Shown here: positions 11,335-22,777 of the stretch, in pieces
Layout of the letters: each line of letters opens with the position of its first letter
Numbering within the stretch: the stretch's first letter is position 1
Assembly (NCBI GenBank): GCA_025765595.1
Contig: JAIVFH010000022.1
Span: 1 to 64,000, forward strand
Reading direction: 5' to 3'
From: Obelidium mucronatum
Lineage: Eukaryota > Chytridiomycota > Chytridiomycetes > Chytridiales > Chytriomycetaceae
Length of the DNA: 64,000 nucleotides
Notes under the pieces: generated by a model
The model's input: the letters and a program-made list of their open reading frames with translations, nothing else
The model's database searches: none
Told to the model about the DNA's origin: nothing
Made by a program: the position numbers and the translations under genes

Positions 11335-14300
11335 ATGAAAGTGCATCACACATCTGTTTACTTTGTGTGTTTATTGCCTCTTGCTTTTGTTTGCCTTGCC
11401 GCTCCTCTTGACCGTAGAGCCATCACTTCAAGCGTATCACAAGCCCCACCACCACCACCTCGTTCAAATGCAACAGCAACTGGTTTGTCTTTGTTTGAAT
11501 TTGATATCTCTTTTTCTTTTTTTTTTTCCCAGTACAACGCAACGCGTGAGCGTTGATGATCTGATCTCGGGCGATATCCTCATTATATATTCTTTTTTTT
11601 TGGAAATCGCCGAAGGCGATGTCTTTTCTTTTTTATATTGCTCTTTAAATATTAAAATCAACATATATGTAGGAGCTTCACAACAAGGAACTCCTAGACC
11701 ACCAGCACAAAACTCAACATCCGCTGTTAGATCCGCAAGCCCTCCACCCCAAAACCTAGCAACGACTACCGTAGCACAGCAAGGACAGGGAACTGCTTCA
11801 CCTGCTCCGCCGCGTTCTCAGCAGTCGGGATCTCCTCCCCCTCCCTTACAACCTGGCACCACAGGCCCACAGCAACAAGGTACATTTCTGCCCCCAAAAT
11901 TCAACCAAAAATTGTCCTCCAATCCCAAACATAACATCTACCGATTCAGGTATTACTACAGCACAGCAGCCACAGGGAAGCCCTTCAGGTGCACCGCGCT
12001 CTCAGCAGTCAGGATCTCCTCCGCCACCGCAAATCGCGACAACCACTAGACCCGGCGCCACAGGTTCTCAGCAACAAGGTACGCTTCTGCCCCACTTCAA
12101 CCAAAACCCTCCCAAACATAACATCTACCAATTCAGGTACTACTACAGCCCAGCAACCACAGGGAAGTCCTTCAGGTGCACCGCGCTCTCAGCAGTCGGG
12201 ATCCCCTCCCCCTCCCTTGCAACCTGGCACCACGGGCTCACCGCAACAAGGTACGTTTCTGTCCCCAAAATTTTGTCCTCCACTCCCACCTCCGCTCCCA
12301 AACCTAACATCTACCGATTCAGGTACTACTGCAGCACAGCAGCCACAGGGAAGTTCTTCAGGTTCACCACGCTCTCAGCAATCCAAGTCTACTCCACCAC
12401 CGCAAAACGCGACAACCACTAGACCTGGCGCCACAGGTTCTCAGCAGCAGCAGCAAGGAACTGCACCTCCTCAGAACTCAGGAAACCCGCCTCTCCAAAG
12501 CACCAAAGCTACTGGCTCAGCCGCAGTGCAACAGCCACAAGGAAGTGCTTCAGGTGCACCGCGCTCTCAGCAGTCGGGAGCTCCTCCACCACCATTGCAA
12601 CCTGGCACCACGGGCCCACAGCAGCAAGGTATACTCCTGAATATTCAACTATTGGTACTAAACAAGGTTGTCCTCCACTCCCGAACATAACATCTACCAA
12701 ATTCAGGTATTACTACAGCACAGCAACCACAGGGTAGTCCTTCAGGTGCACCACGCTCTCAGCAGTCGGGGTCTCCTCCACCACCGCAAAACGCGACAAC
12801 CACTAGACCTGGCCCCACGGGCTCACAGCAGCAGCAGCAAGGAACTGCACCTCCCCAGACCTCAGGAAACCCGCCTCCCCAAAGCACCAAAGCTACTGGC
12901 TCCGCCGCGGCGCAACAGCCCCAAGGAAGTCCGTCAGGTGCGCCACGTTCTCAACAATCAGGGTCTCCTCCACCACCATTGCAACCTGGCACCACGGGCC
13001 CACAGCAGCAAGGTATACTCCTGAATATCCAACTATTGGTACTAAACAACGTTGTCCTCCACTCCCAAACATAACATCTACCAAATCAGCTACTACTGCA
13101 GCACAGCAACCACAGGGAAGTCCTTCAGGTGCACCACGCTCTCAGCAGTCGGGACCCCCTCCACCACCGCAAAACGCGACAACCACCAGACCTGGCCCCA
13201 CGGGCTCACAGCAGCAGCAGCAAGGAACTGCACCTCCCCAGACCTCAGGAAACCCGCCTCCCCAAAGCACCAAAGCTACTGGCTCCGCCGCGGCGCAACA
13301 GCCCCAAGGAAGTCCGTCAGGTGCACCACGTTCTCAACAGTCGGGATCTCCTCCACCACCACTGCAACCTGGCACCACGGGCCCACAGCAGCAAGGTACG
13401 CTTTTGCCCCAAAATTCAACCAAAGGTTGTCCTCCGCTCCCAAACATAACATCTACCAATTCAGGTACTACTACAGCACAGCAACCACAGGGAAGTCCTT
13501 CAGGTGCACAGGGAAGTCCTTCAGGCGCACCACGCTCTCAGCAGTCGGGGTCTCCTCCATTACCGCAAAACGCGACAACCACTAGACCTGGCCCCACGGG
13601 CTCTCAGCAACAGCAAGGAACTGCACCTCCCCAGAACTCAGGAAACCCGCCTCCCCAAAGGACTGCAACTACTGGTTCTGCCGCGGTACAACAGCCACAA
13701 GGAAGTGCTTCGGGTGCACCGCGTTCCCAGTCGGGATCTCCTCCGCCACCACAGAACGCGACAACAACCAGACCTGGCGCCACGGGCTCTCAGCAGCAGC
13801 AGCAAGGAACTGCACCTCCTCAGAACTCAGGAAACCCGCCTCCCCAAAGGACAGCAACTACTGGTTCTGCCGCGGTACAACAGCCACAAGGAAGTGCTTC
13901 GGGTGCACCGCGTTCCCAGTCGGGATCTCCTCCGCCACCACAGAACGCGACAACAACCAGACCTGGCGCCACGGGCTCCCAACAGCAGCAGGCATCCCCG
14001 CCTCCCCAAAATACTGGCACTCAACCAGGCCCTGTAACTCCTACTACTAAGCTCGTTTCAACCACCACAGCTGCCCAAGCTGGGTCTGCGGCGGGATACA
14101 CTGGGGCTGCCCTTGGTCCAGGAAACTATTACTTTGATGGACCGACACTAATGCAACCTGTTTCCGCTACGTCATCAAACGGGAAACTCAACATCACATT
14201 GACTGTTGTTCCGTATCGCTTCAACGGCTTCATTAGTTTTAACACTCGAGCATACAGTTATAACGGTCAAATCAGTGTTCCAGGGCCAACTTGGAATGTG

Positions 14301-15882
14301 ACGCCAGGTGATACTGTAACTGTCACGTTGATCAATGGTTTGGCGGCCAACTCTGTTAATGATCCGGATGTCATGTCGGCCATGAACACTATGCATAATC
14401 CAAATACAACCAATTTGCATACTCATGGACTTCATGTGGATCCAGCCGAGGACAATGTGTTTACAACTGTGAGTCCTGGAGGCAGGTTGACGTATACATA
14501 TCACATTCCATTGGATCAACCGGCTGGATTGTATTGGTATCATGCACATCGCCATGGATCGAGTGCAGTTGAGTTTCCCTTTTTTTTGTTTCCTTTTTCC
14601 ACACATCCCTAAAACTCTAATTTCGATTCAGATGCAAGTAATGGGTGGTTTGATTGGTGCCATTTACGTTTCACCTTCAAGTGCAGAAGTCCAAGCATCA
14701 GCAGACTACACATACCTGGCAGGACTGTCCCGAACTCTCCTCGTCCTCCAACACTTTTCAATCAGCTCAACAAACACAAACAGCGATCCATTCACAGTGC
14801 GTACATACCCATACCTGAGCCAAGTCACAAAAAGCGACATGCCAATCAATGCCACGTTCACAAACTCTTCCTACCAAGACGTGTACTTTGTGAATGGACA
14901 ATTCCAGCCCAAATTCGCAATGACAACTGGCACGCAGTACATCCTGGACATTGTCAACGCCGTAGGAGACACGATTCTCGAGCTCGACATCAGAGACTCG
15001 ATCAACGGAGCCAGCGTGAGCAGTAGCTGCAGCATGCTCCAAATCGCCAGCGACGGAGTCTACTTCAAAACCCCACGAACTGTCGATTACGTTGCCTTCC
15101 TCCCGTCGAATCGCGCTACAATCATTATCCAGTGCAAAAATCCTGGAACCTATTACCTCACGAATTACCCGGACGACGTCCTCCGCAACGCCATCACAGA
15201 CAATGAAACCAGATTCAACCAAAACATGGTCACACTGGTCGTCACGGGAGCAGCCAAGTCATTCAGTTCTACAAGTGGGTTGACATTGACCACTGTCCCA
15301 CTTCCGTCCTTCTTCAACAGTCTCATGAGTACTGTGCCGAATTCAAAATGGCAGCTCAGTGTTGAGCAGACGCCGTCGAATCCGTTACTCAAGAATGGGC
15401 AAGCGTGGCTTGGAATCGGTTCTGATTGCAGTTTCAGTAGCACAGGAAGAGCCAATAATGCTGACGTTGCATCTGCCGAATCAAACAAGAATTGCTCGTA
15501 TCTTCCATTCCCTGGCGAACTTGGATCAAAAGGAGAGTATCGCCATATTTCCTATGTCGGGGCGATTGACGAATTGACAATAAATGGTGGAGGAAATACT
15601 CCTCATTCAGTCCATGTCCACGTGAACCACATGCAGATTGTGAGTGATCCGTTGACGAGTGATCGAAACCGGTACTTTTATCGGTTGGGTGATTGGAAGG
15701 ATACTTTTCCGGCTTTGCGGGGACAAGTTGTTGTGAGACAGAATTTGACCACTTTTAGTGGTGAGATTGTGTTGCATTGCCATTTCCTGATGCATGAGGA
15801 TATGGGTATGATGGCGACCAGTTACATCCGTCCCAAAAATAATGCAACGAGTTGCACGTTTCCCAGCAGCTGTACGCCTTGA
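11335..15882 (+). CDS. Secreted laccase-like multicopper oxidase with Pro/Gln/Ser/Thr repeat stalk
   Basis: Oxidises phenolic or metal substrates with reduction of O2 to water. Nine exons are read: 11335-11482, 11673-11879, 11950-12078, 12137-12250, 12323-12628, 12707-13012, 13090-13395, 13465-14567 and 14632-15882. Every intron in the stalk is phase 1 and every internal stalk exon is a multiple of 3. A signal peptide (MKVHHTSVYFVCLLPLAF...) is followed by about 550 residues of repeats (QQPQGSPSGAPRSQQSGSPP, PPPPLQPGTTGPQQQG). The catalytic part carries all four copper-binding segments: NLHTHGLHV, YWYHAHRHG, HSVHVHVNH and HCHFLMHEDMGMM, the last with the T1 Cys and an axial-Met-like position. 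Frame is intact throughout. The stalk probably acts as a wall or mucin-like anchor, an inference from composition. Exact substrate unknown. Confidence 0.85.
11950..13464 (+). repeat. Tandem exon-intron cassettes in the oxidase stalk
   Basis: Introns at 11880-11949, 12079-12136, 12251-12322, 12629-12706, 13013-13089 and 13396-13464 all start AAG|GTA and end in a shared ACATCTACC(A/G)AATTCAG-like tail. The exons between them are 129, 114, 306, 306 and 306 nt. The 12629-12706 and 13013-13089 introns differ at only a few positions. The repeat unit therefore includes an intron, and the array grew by tandem duplication of exon plus intron. Confidence 0.9.
13465..14015 (+). repeat. Intron-less continuation of the stalk repeat
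   Basis: The same coding repeat continues in exon 8 without introns. Two nearly identical blocks of about 186 nt (start near 13645 and 13831) encode GNPPPQRTATTGSAAVQQP and GSPPPPQNATTTRPGATGSQ. Homogeneity suggests recent slippage or unequal exchange. Confidence 0.85.
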
Positions 15883-16193
15883 TGCCGAGATTTCTAGCGA
15901 GTTCTTATTAAGGGGTTCTTATATTTTCTTTGTCTGGGTATGTTCTTTGCTTCTCCCTGTTCTCTTTTTAATAGAACCAGCACATCATAATAAATTTAAA
16001 ATCTCTTGAAGTTAACACTGTTCATTTGAATGTTGACTGTTTTCCCTTTCATCCAAAAAAGGCATAATATGCATGTGAGGAAAATTAGTTAAAACCCACA
16101 CATGAGAGAACAGCAGCTATTATTGAAATCTGCCGATTCGAATTGTAGGCCAATTGGACAGAGTTTGATGAGATATAGTTATTCAAAATAAAA
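15883..16193. other. Intergenic spacer between oxidase and FHA kinase
   Basis: About 310 bases, A/T-rich. An AATAAA-like AATAAATTTAAA near 15989 could direct 3' processing of the oxidase. No coding sequence or other element is recognised. Confidence 0.4.
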
Positions 16194-17674
16194 ATGTCTT
16201 ATGAAGCTGAAACACAACAAGTCGAAGAAGACTACAACGATGAATCAGCGCTTCTTTGGGGCCGCTTGATACCCTTAGATGGTGGATCTCCTATCGAACT
16301 TCAAGACGGAACCTCAGAAGTTATGCTTGGCAGACAGGGCCAAAGCGATGTGGTTGTTGTTGGTGTTGGCATCTCCGGAAAGGTTTACGCAATCGCTTTT
16401 GATTGGCAGCTTTTCAAAACTTAAACAAAAGACTCTTTTTTTTTCTCCATTTCTTGGTCATTTTTAGCATTGTCGGATATATCGCGTCAGAGATGAGGGC
16501 CAATGTGTTATGGTTGAGGACTTGAGTCGATATGGGACAGTGAGTTTCATTCTTTCAAACCTGGTCCGATTCAAAAACGAAAAAAAAACATAGTTCATTG
16601 GAGGGAAATTGGTTGGAAAGAATAAGCGAACGATCCTTTCCCACGGAGCAGAGTTAACGCTTGGTCAAAGTGGGAAAGGATTCATATTCCATGTCGTCAA
16701 GGACGCATCCGAGAGCCAGAACAGCAATGAAGTACAATCTCCCTTCGAAGCAAAGTATGATCTTCAGGAGATTGTTGGACGTGGGAACTTTTCTGTTGTT
16801 CGACTGGCTGTCAACAAGGAAACTGGACGTAAATGCGCCGTGAAGATTGTTGACAAGTCCAAGTTTACATTCAACACCAAAGTGCTCAGTGCTCTTGAAC
16901 GTGAAGTTGAAATTTTGCGATCTGTTCAACCGCATGTGAATGTGGTGGGGTTTGAAGATTTTTTCGAGGAAGGCGGAACCCTTTATATTGTGATGGAGTT
17001 GTTGCCAGGAGGTGATCTTCAGAAGCTCGTTCAAACTCGAACTTTACTTTCAGAGGATGAAGTCAAGGGCTTGTTCATGCAAATGGTCACAGTTTTGAAG
17101 GCATGGCTCGTCAAAGTCTCACAAATTTGTTTATTGACCCATCAATAACAGCATCTCAAATCCAAGGGTATCACTCATCGAGACCTGAAGCCTGATAATT
17201 TCCTGGTGGCTGAAGGCGACTATACTTAAACTGGCGGACTTTGGTATAGCCATGGGATCAGGGAAATTGCTTTCGACAATGTGCGGAACACCAGCCTATC
17301 TCGCACCTGAAGTGATTCTCGGAAAAGAATATGATAGCCGCGTGGATATCTACAGTATTGGGGTTATTTTATTCTTCCTTCTGTCTGGTGGTGGCACGCC
17401 ATACCAAGACGCTACGACCGAGAACGAACTATTTACACGAGTTAAAAACGGTGATATTAATTGGTCTGCACCCTCTTGGTCGACCATATCCGGAGCCGCG
17501 AAAGATTTGGTGAAAAAGCTGATGGCTCTTGATCCTAACAGTCCGCCCCAAACTAGAGGACATTGAAAACCATATTTGGTTTAAAAAAGTTTACGGGGTT
17601 TTGATTCGGCAAGAAAGCAGCGATGAAATACAGTTATATGAGCCAGTTTGTCGAATTGGGAGACTTCCGGGTAT

Positions 17675-17705
<31 letters not shown>

Positions 17706-18776
17706 GACTGAACTAGCATGACACTCATTGACATTTTTATTTTAGAAAACACGATTTCACTTCTTGATCCCCGTATTTCCAAGAAGCATTGCTCAATAAC
17801 ATTTTCAGAGGACGGAAATCCAATCTTGAAAGTTGATTCTCAAAATCGAATCAAAGTCAATACTGTAGCTGTCGTCGAACAAACACAACTAAGGGATGGA
17901 GACGTTATTCAACTCGCCCCCAATACAGCAAAACAGCCCAATCTGATTTATCTTTTCCGATCCAACTTTGCTCTGCCCCCATCCCCGATTAACAAACGAA
18001 AACGTTCACCTTCTGATTCCCCACCAACAGCCGTCGCCGAAACTACATTACTGAAAAGATCAAAGTCTGAAAACTCATCTATTCCGACACCGTCTGGTGG
18101 AATATCGCGAACGAGCTCATCTTGCAGCAGCGCATATTTTCAATTTGACCTAACACCGAATTCTGAGACTTTCTGGATGCGAAAAAACACAGTGCAAGGG
18201 GGCAATGTGATTTCTATTGGTAGATCGCCTGATAGTTCTATCGTTTTGAATCACGTTCTTGTGAGCACAAGGCATTGTCGTGTGTTCAAGAGCGGCGGAG
18301 AGGCGGTACTTGAAGATTTGAGGTATCTTTCTGTTTTTCTTTTGTGTTATTGGTTTTGTTTTTGTTTGTGTATCTCACAAACCTCTATTCAGTTCGAATG
18401 GAACTCTGGTTAATGGAAATCAAGTTGGAAAAGGGAATCAAGTAGTTTTAAATGATGGGGATGTTATATGTGTGTGTCCTGCAATAACGGGAACTCTTAT
18501 TGACTTCACATTTCATATACAGTGAGAGGTAGAAGAATTTATAAATATAATTATTTTATCCTTTTCGAAATGCAGAGTTATAAAAGTAAACAGGGGATGT
18601 GGTACTATCATTATCCAGAGAATGCTGAATGGGAGATACCAAAATTTCCAAATCCAAGTTACATGTCAGAGATGGTTGTAACTATCTCTGAGATGGAACG
18701 AGGAAGGGAAAATTTTGGCAGCAGTCAGTTGCTAACGATGTATCCTCGAAAAGATCAGTGGTTGGTGGAGAGCTGA
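16194..18776 (+). CDS. FHA-kinase-FHA-FHA checkpoint kinase (Rad53/Cds1/Chk2 type)
   Basis: A Ser/Thr kinase of the DNA-damage and replication checkpoint by family. FHA1 spans 16300-16720 (LGRQGQSDV, ISGKHCRIYRV, RYGTFIGGK). The kinase domain at 16760-17560 shows VGRGNFSVVRLA, CAVKIVDK, HRDLKPDNFL, DFGIAMGSG and CGTPAYLAPEV. FHA2 follows (CRIGRLPENTISLLDPR, ISKKHCSI), then a Ser-rich, basic linker (NKRKRSPSDSPP) and FHA3 (ISIGRSPDSSIVLNH, STRHCRVF, SSNGTLVNG). Introns: 16383-16467, 16540-16593, 17101-17151 (donor GC rather than GT), 17671-17745 (holds 29 T), 18323-18392 and 18522-18575. Two +1 slips (near 17226 and 17540) break the kinase frame but the family sequence resumes directly. The last exon's frame is uncertain: strict splicing ends at 18681, an alternative frame runs to 18776. 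Rad53 has one FHA after the kinase; two are present here. Confidence 0.82.
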
Positions 18777-18929
18777 AGAGAAGAAGGAGTGAAAGAGTGA
18801 GTTTTGTGTTTTGATGTCTGGCAGCCTGGCTTTTATAGGAAATGCTTGAAGCATCCAAGCAGTGGGAATAAATAACCCAAGCAGCTTCAAGTACACCAAG
18901 CCAAATAATTCATTATTATAATACTTTAT

Positions 18930-19805
18930 TTATGGTTTCATGTCTATAACAGTGCTTTTGGGTATGTGTCCATCACACAGTCCGAGATATAGGTTATTCT
19001 CAAGAGAGAGATTGAAAACAATCGCAGTGGACAATCCAATAGATATTGCGAGTTTCTCCAGCTTTCCTTGCATTCCACCCGTCACATCTGCAATCGCAGC
19101 AGATCCGGAGACAGAATCTCTCAAGACGTGTTTGATGTTACTTGATCCTATCGATGGTATTAATTCCGCCTCTTTGGGATTCAAATTCGGATCGCAAGTA
19201 AATATGCCGTCGACGTTGGTTCCCAGGAATATTCTCTCTGGCTTCAAGGCGAGAGTGAGTTGGGAAATAAACTCGTCCCCACTCATCACGCTCCAATTCA
19301 GAGAAGAATCGGGAACCATTGAGCCTGTCGTGACAGGAACTTTCCCTTGGTTCAGCAGATTGGTTATGTACTCAGTGTCAAACCATGAGACTTCCTTATG
19401 GTTTTGCCTTGCAATCGCATATCCAGGAACGAAAACCGCGTCCAGACCCATCTGTTTTGCCGATTCCGTAACACTTATTCCCACATAATCGCAAGCCTCC
19501 TTTGTAGCTTGGAGGCCTTCCTTCTGCAGATCCGTATACACACCCTCCTTGATCCCATAGCGGATGACATTCGTGTGACCAAAAGGACCAACGCCGCATA
19601 CAATCGCGATTCTAACTTGGCTTTTGGTTTCTTTCAGAAAGCGAGAGACTTGCAGTAAAGCAGAGTCAATGACTGAGTCAATCAGTGCAAACGAGTTTGA
19701 ATCCTTCGCAGTGATCGCAGCACCGCCCAGCTTGATTAAGTAAGTGGGCACTTGATTGTCAGTGTGAAGCTGTGAATCGAGCTGCTTCCCCACTTTTAAT
19801 TTCAT
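18930..19805 (-). CDS. Isopentenyl phosphate kinase
   Basis: Phosphorylates isopentenyl phosphate to isopentenyl diphosphate, feeding isoprenoid synthesis, in the cytosol. 291 aa, no intron. Amino-acid-kinase fold signatures: IKLGGAAIT (24-32), GVGPFGH (71-77, with His77 matching the catalytic His of the family), VMSGDEFI (163-170), GTNVDGIFTCDP (195-206) and DVTGGMQGK (240-248). Length and motif order fit archaeal and plant IPKs; the His in the GxFGH loop separates IPK from acetylglutamate and uridylate kinases. Its ATG overlaps a possible upstream ATG of the divergent threonyl-tRNA synthetase (19804), so the two genes share a promoter zone. A fosfomycin-kinase-like function is the main alternative. 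Confidence 0.78.
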   Translation of the reverse strand: MKLKVGKQLDSQLHTDNQVPTYLIKLGGAAITAKDSNSFALIDSVIDSALLQVSRFLKETKSQVRIAIVCGVGPFGHTNVIRYGIKEGVYTDLQKEGLQATKEACDYVGISVTESAKQMGLDAVFVPGYAIARQNHKEVSWFDTEYITNLLNQGKVPVTTGSMVPDSSLNWSVMSGDEFISQLTLALKPERIFLGTNVDGIFTCDPNLNPKEAELIPSIGSSNIKHVLRDSVSGSAAIADVTGGMQGKLEKLAISIGLSTAIVFNLSLENNLYLGLCDGHIPKSTVIDMKP

Positions 19806-19893
19806 GTCAAATTTCGAGTGGAGTGGTTGGCATTGGGTCGAAAAGAAGGAACCCCAACAAAAACAGCAACAACAACAAGACGCAAAGAAGGAA

Positions 19894-22412
19894 ATGAGTG
19901 GTCAACCAAAGAAAGCTAAGGCTGCAAAGGAGGCGGCTGTGGGTGAATACCCCCTCGAGGTAACTAGTTCAGTAGATCTGCCAGAGTCAAATCAGCTCAT
20001 CAGGTTTATGTAGGTGTCCCCTCGTCCAGAGTACATGCAATGGAGAATCGACCTCTTTGATGAGCTTAAGGTTGCTTATGATGTCGAAATTGCAGGTAGC
20101 TGGCGCTCAATCATAAATGGTTTGGTCACTGAAGTCAAAATTAGCCAAACCCAGAGTTGCTATCAAGGTTACTCTTCCCGATGGACGAGATATTGATGGA
20201 ACCGCATGGGAGACAAGTCCAATGGATATTGCGAGATCACTCAGCAAATCCTTGTCGGAGCGGGTTGTAATCGCCAAGGTCAGATGACGGTTTTCGTTTT
20301 TCAACCAACTTCCTTCTCAAGCAAAACAACAACGATGATAGGTGAATGGAGTGTTGTGGGATTTGGTTCGCCCACTTGAAGGATCTTGTAAGATGGAGCT
20401 CATTGACTTTGAGAAAGACGAAGGTAGGTTAAAAGCCTACAACTGAGATCAGAGTATTCACAGCAACCGCACAGGAAAAATGGTCTTCTGGCACTCGTCT
20501 GCTCACGTTATGGGAGAATCTTGTGAACTTCACTATGGTTGTCACTTGTGTATTGGACCACCTATTGAGGAAGGTTTCTACTACGAAATGGCTATGGAAC
20601 GCGCTGTTTCTCAGAACGACTATCCTGCCATTGAATCTCTTGCTGCGCGTACCATCAAAGAGAAGCAGCAGTTTCAAAGATTGGTTGTTTCTAAGGAGAA
20701 TCTCTTGAAAATGTTTAAGGTGGGCGATTAATGTTATTGCACTGTTTTTAACGTTTCTATCACAGCACAACAAGTACAAGGTTCACATTATCAACGATAA
20801 AATTCCTGACGGAACTTCCACTACTGTGTACCGTTGTGGACCTTTGATTGATTTGTGTTATGGACCACACATTCCAGACACTGGACGAATCAAGGCATTG
20901 GCTGTTACAAAGAACTCTGCTTCTTATTTCCTGGGTGATGCTAAGAACGATTCTCTCCAGCGTATCTATGGTATTTCGTTCCCTGATGTGAAGCAAATGA
21001 AGGAGTATAAGCAATTTATGGAGGAGGCAGCAAAGCGCGACCACAGAAAGATTGGTATTGAGCAAGAATTGTACTTTTTCCACGAACTTAGTCCGGGTAC
21101 TGCCTTCTGGCAACCAAATGGAGCCATTGTGTACAACAATTTGTTGGATCTTCAAAGAGTGAGTCCTGATCCCAAAGAAGGAGTTTTTCCGATTTACTTA
21201 ACAATATCAACAAAACAGGAAGAGTATCGTAAGCGTGGATTCAAGGAAGTAATTACCCCCAACATGTACAACTCTAAGCTGTGGGAGACCAGTGGTCACT
21301 GGCAACATTACAAGGACGACATGTTCACCTTTGACGTTGAAAAGGAAAAGTTCGCCTTGAAGCCAATGAACTGTCCAGGACATTGTCTCATGTTTGGTCA
21401 CCGTGACAGAAGTTACCGTGATTTACCATTGAGATTTGCCGACTTTGGTGTACTTCATCGTAACGAAGCTTCTGGTGCTCTTTCTGGCCTCACTCGTGTG
21501 AGAAGATTCCAGCAAGACGACGCCCACATTTTCTGCACCATCGAACAGGTTGAATATTTATCTGGTTATCCCTTTTTTCCCCCGTTGCTAACTGCCTTCC
21601 TTTCTTTCTTCCAGCTTGCTAAGGAAATGGAAAACTGCTTTGATTTCCTTAACAAGGTCTACGTTGACATTTTTGGTTTTACCTGGAGTATGAAACTCTC
21701 CACCCGCCCAGACAACTTCTTGGGAGAAGTCAGCACGTGGGACACTGCCGAGTCGATCCTCACAGACGCTTTGAACAAAAGTGGACGCGCTTGGGAAGTT
21801 AATCCTGGAGACGGAGCCTTCTATGGCCCCAAAATCGACATTAAGCTCACAGACGCGATGCGTAGAAACCACCAATGTGCCACTATCCAGCTTGACTTCC
21901 AGCTTCCTGAGCGGTTCAAATTGCAGTATGTCAGTGAAGAGTCGATTGTTGACCCAGAAACTGGAAAGCGTATTGGTTCCGTTATGAAGCGCCCAGTCAT
22001 GATCCATCGTGCGATTCTGGGAAGTGTGGAACGAATGGTTGCGATTTTGACGGAGAACTTTGCCGGAAAGTGGCCTTTCTGGTTGAGTCCATTCCAAGTC
22101 TGTATTATTCCCGTTTCTGCGGCTGCTTTTAAGTATGCTGACAGTGTTCGCGAGCAACTGCATGACGCCGGATTGAATGTTGAGTGTGATGATTCAGACT
22201 TGACATTGAACAAGAAGATTCGTAACGCGGAGATCGCCCACTTCAACTTCATCTTTGTAGTTGGTGCCGAGGAAGAAAACACTGCGTCGGTTAATGTGCG
22301 TAACAGAGATGACCCCAACACTAAATCTAAGGGAGAGGTCAGATCCTTGGCAGAAATTTTGCCAAAGTTGGTGGAGTTGAAGAAGAACAGAAACAGAAAC
22401 CAGGTCCTTTGA
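19894..22412 (+). CDS. THS1: Threonyl-tRNA synthetase, cytosolic
   Basis: Charges tRNA-Thr. Exons: 19894-19959, 20014-20095, 20145-20278, 20342-20423, 20475-20719, 20766-21158, 21219-21548 and 21615-22412. Order: TGS domain ([11 protein letters not shown]), second additional/editing domain ([15 protein letters not shown] with the HxxxH-type start, and [14 protein letters not shown]), class II core motif 1 region, motif 2 ([19 protein letters not shown], with Zn-ligand [11 protein letters not shown] nearby) and motif 3 ([12 protein letters not shown]), then the anticodon-binding domain ([15 protein letters not shown]). The frame is clean. The in-frame ATG at 19804 would add 30 residues rich in Gln; it overlaps the divergent IPK start, so 19894 ([13 protein letters not shown]) is preferred, though the longer form could be an alternative isoform. 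Confidence 0.93.
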
Positions 22413-22777
22413 TTGCTTGAATAAAGGTGCCTTTTGCTACATTTTCTGTTCTCGCCGTGAAGAAATTGAAAGATCAACCAACCTCCCTTGCCTGACTGCC
22501 GATTTCTTGAGTCTCCTTGTGGAATACAGAGTATATCTCTGGCATGGAGGTTGTTCCAGGCGTTCGAGTGAGTAAAGATGGTGTCAATTTTCCGATGCAG
22601 TTACATTGTGGCAGGACGCTTTGAGTTTCAAGTTACTTTTAACCATATAATTATATCTTTTTTTCTTAAATATTTAAAACTTCTCCCGTTTTATTTATCA
22701 CTCAAAAGCCATCCAAAACCACCGCAAATAAAAAAAAAAAAGATGAAAAAAGACACAAATTTGGAATCTCCCGTTCT
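22413..22777. other. Convergent spacer
   Basis: Between the stops of the threonyl-tRNA synthetase (plus) and the PHF10-like gene (minus). A/T-rich in the second half, with AATAAA near 22420 usable for 3'-end formation. A plus-strand ORF across 22578-23006 is antisense to the PHD exons and is not supported. Confidence 0.4.

Noticed and set aside
11950..14015. CRISPR-like interpretation of regularly spaced repeats
   Set aside because: Repeats are coding, in frame and contain spliceosomal introns; there are no unique spacers or cas genes.
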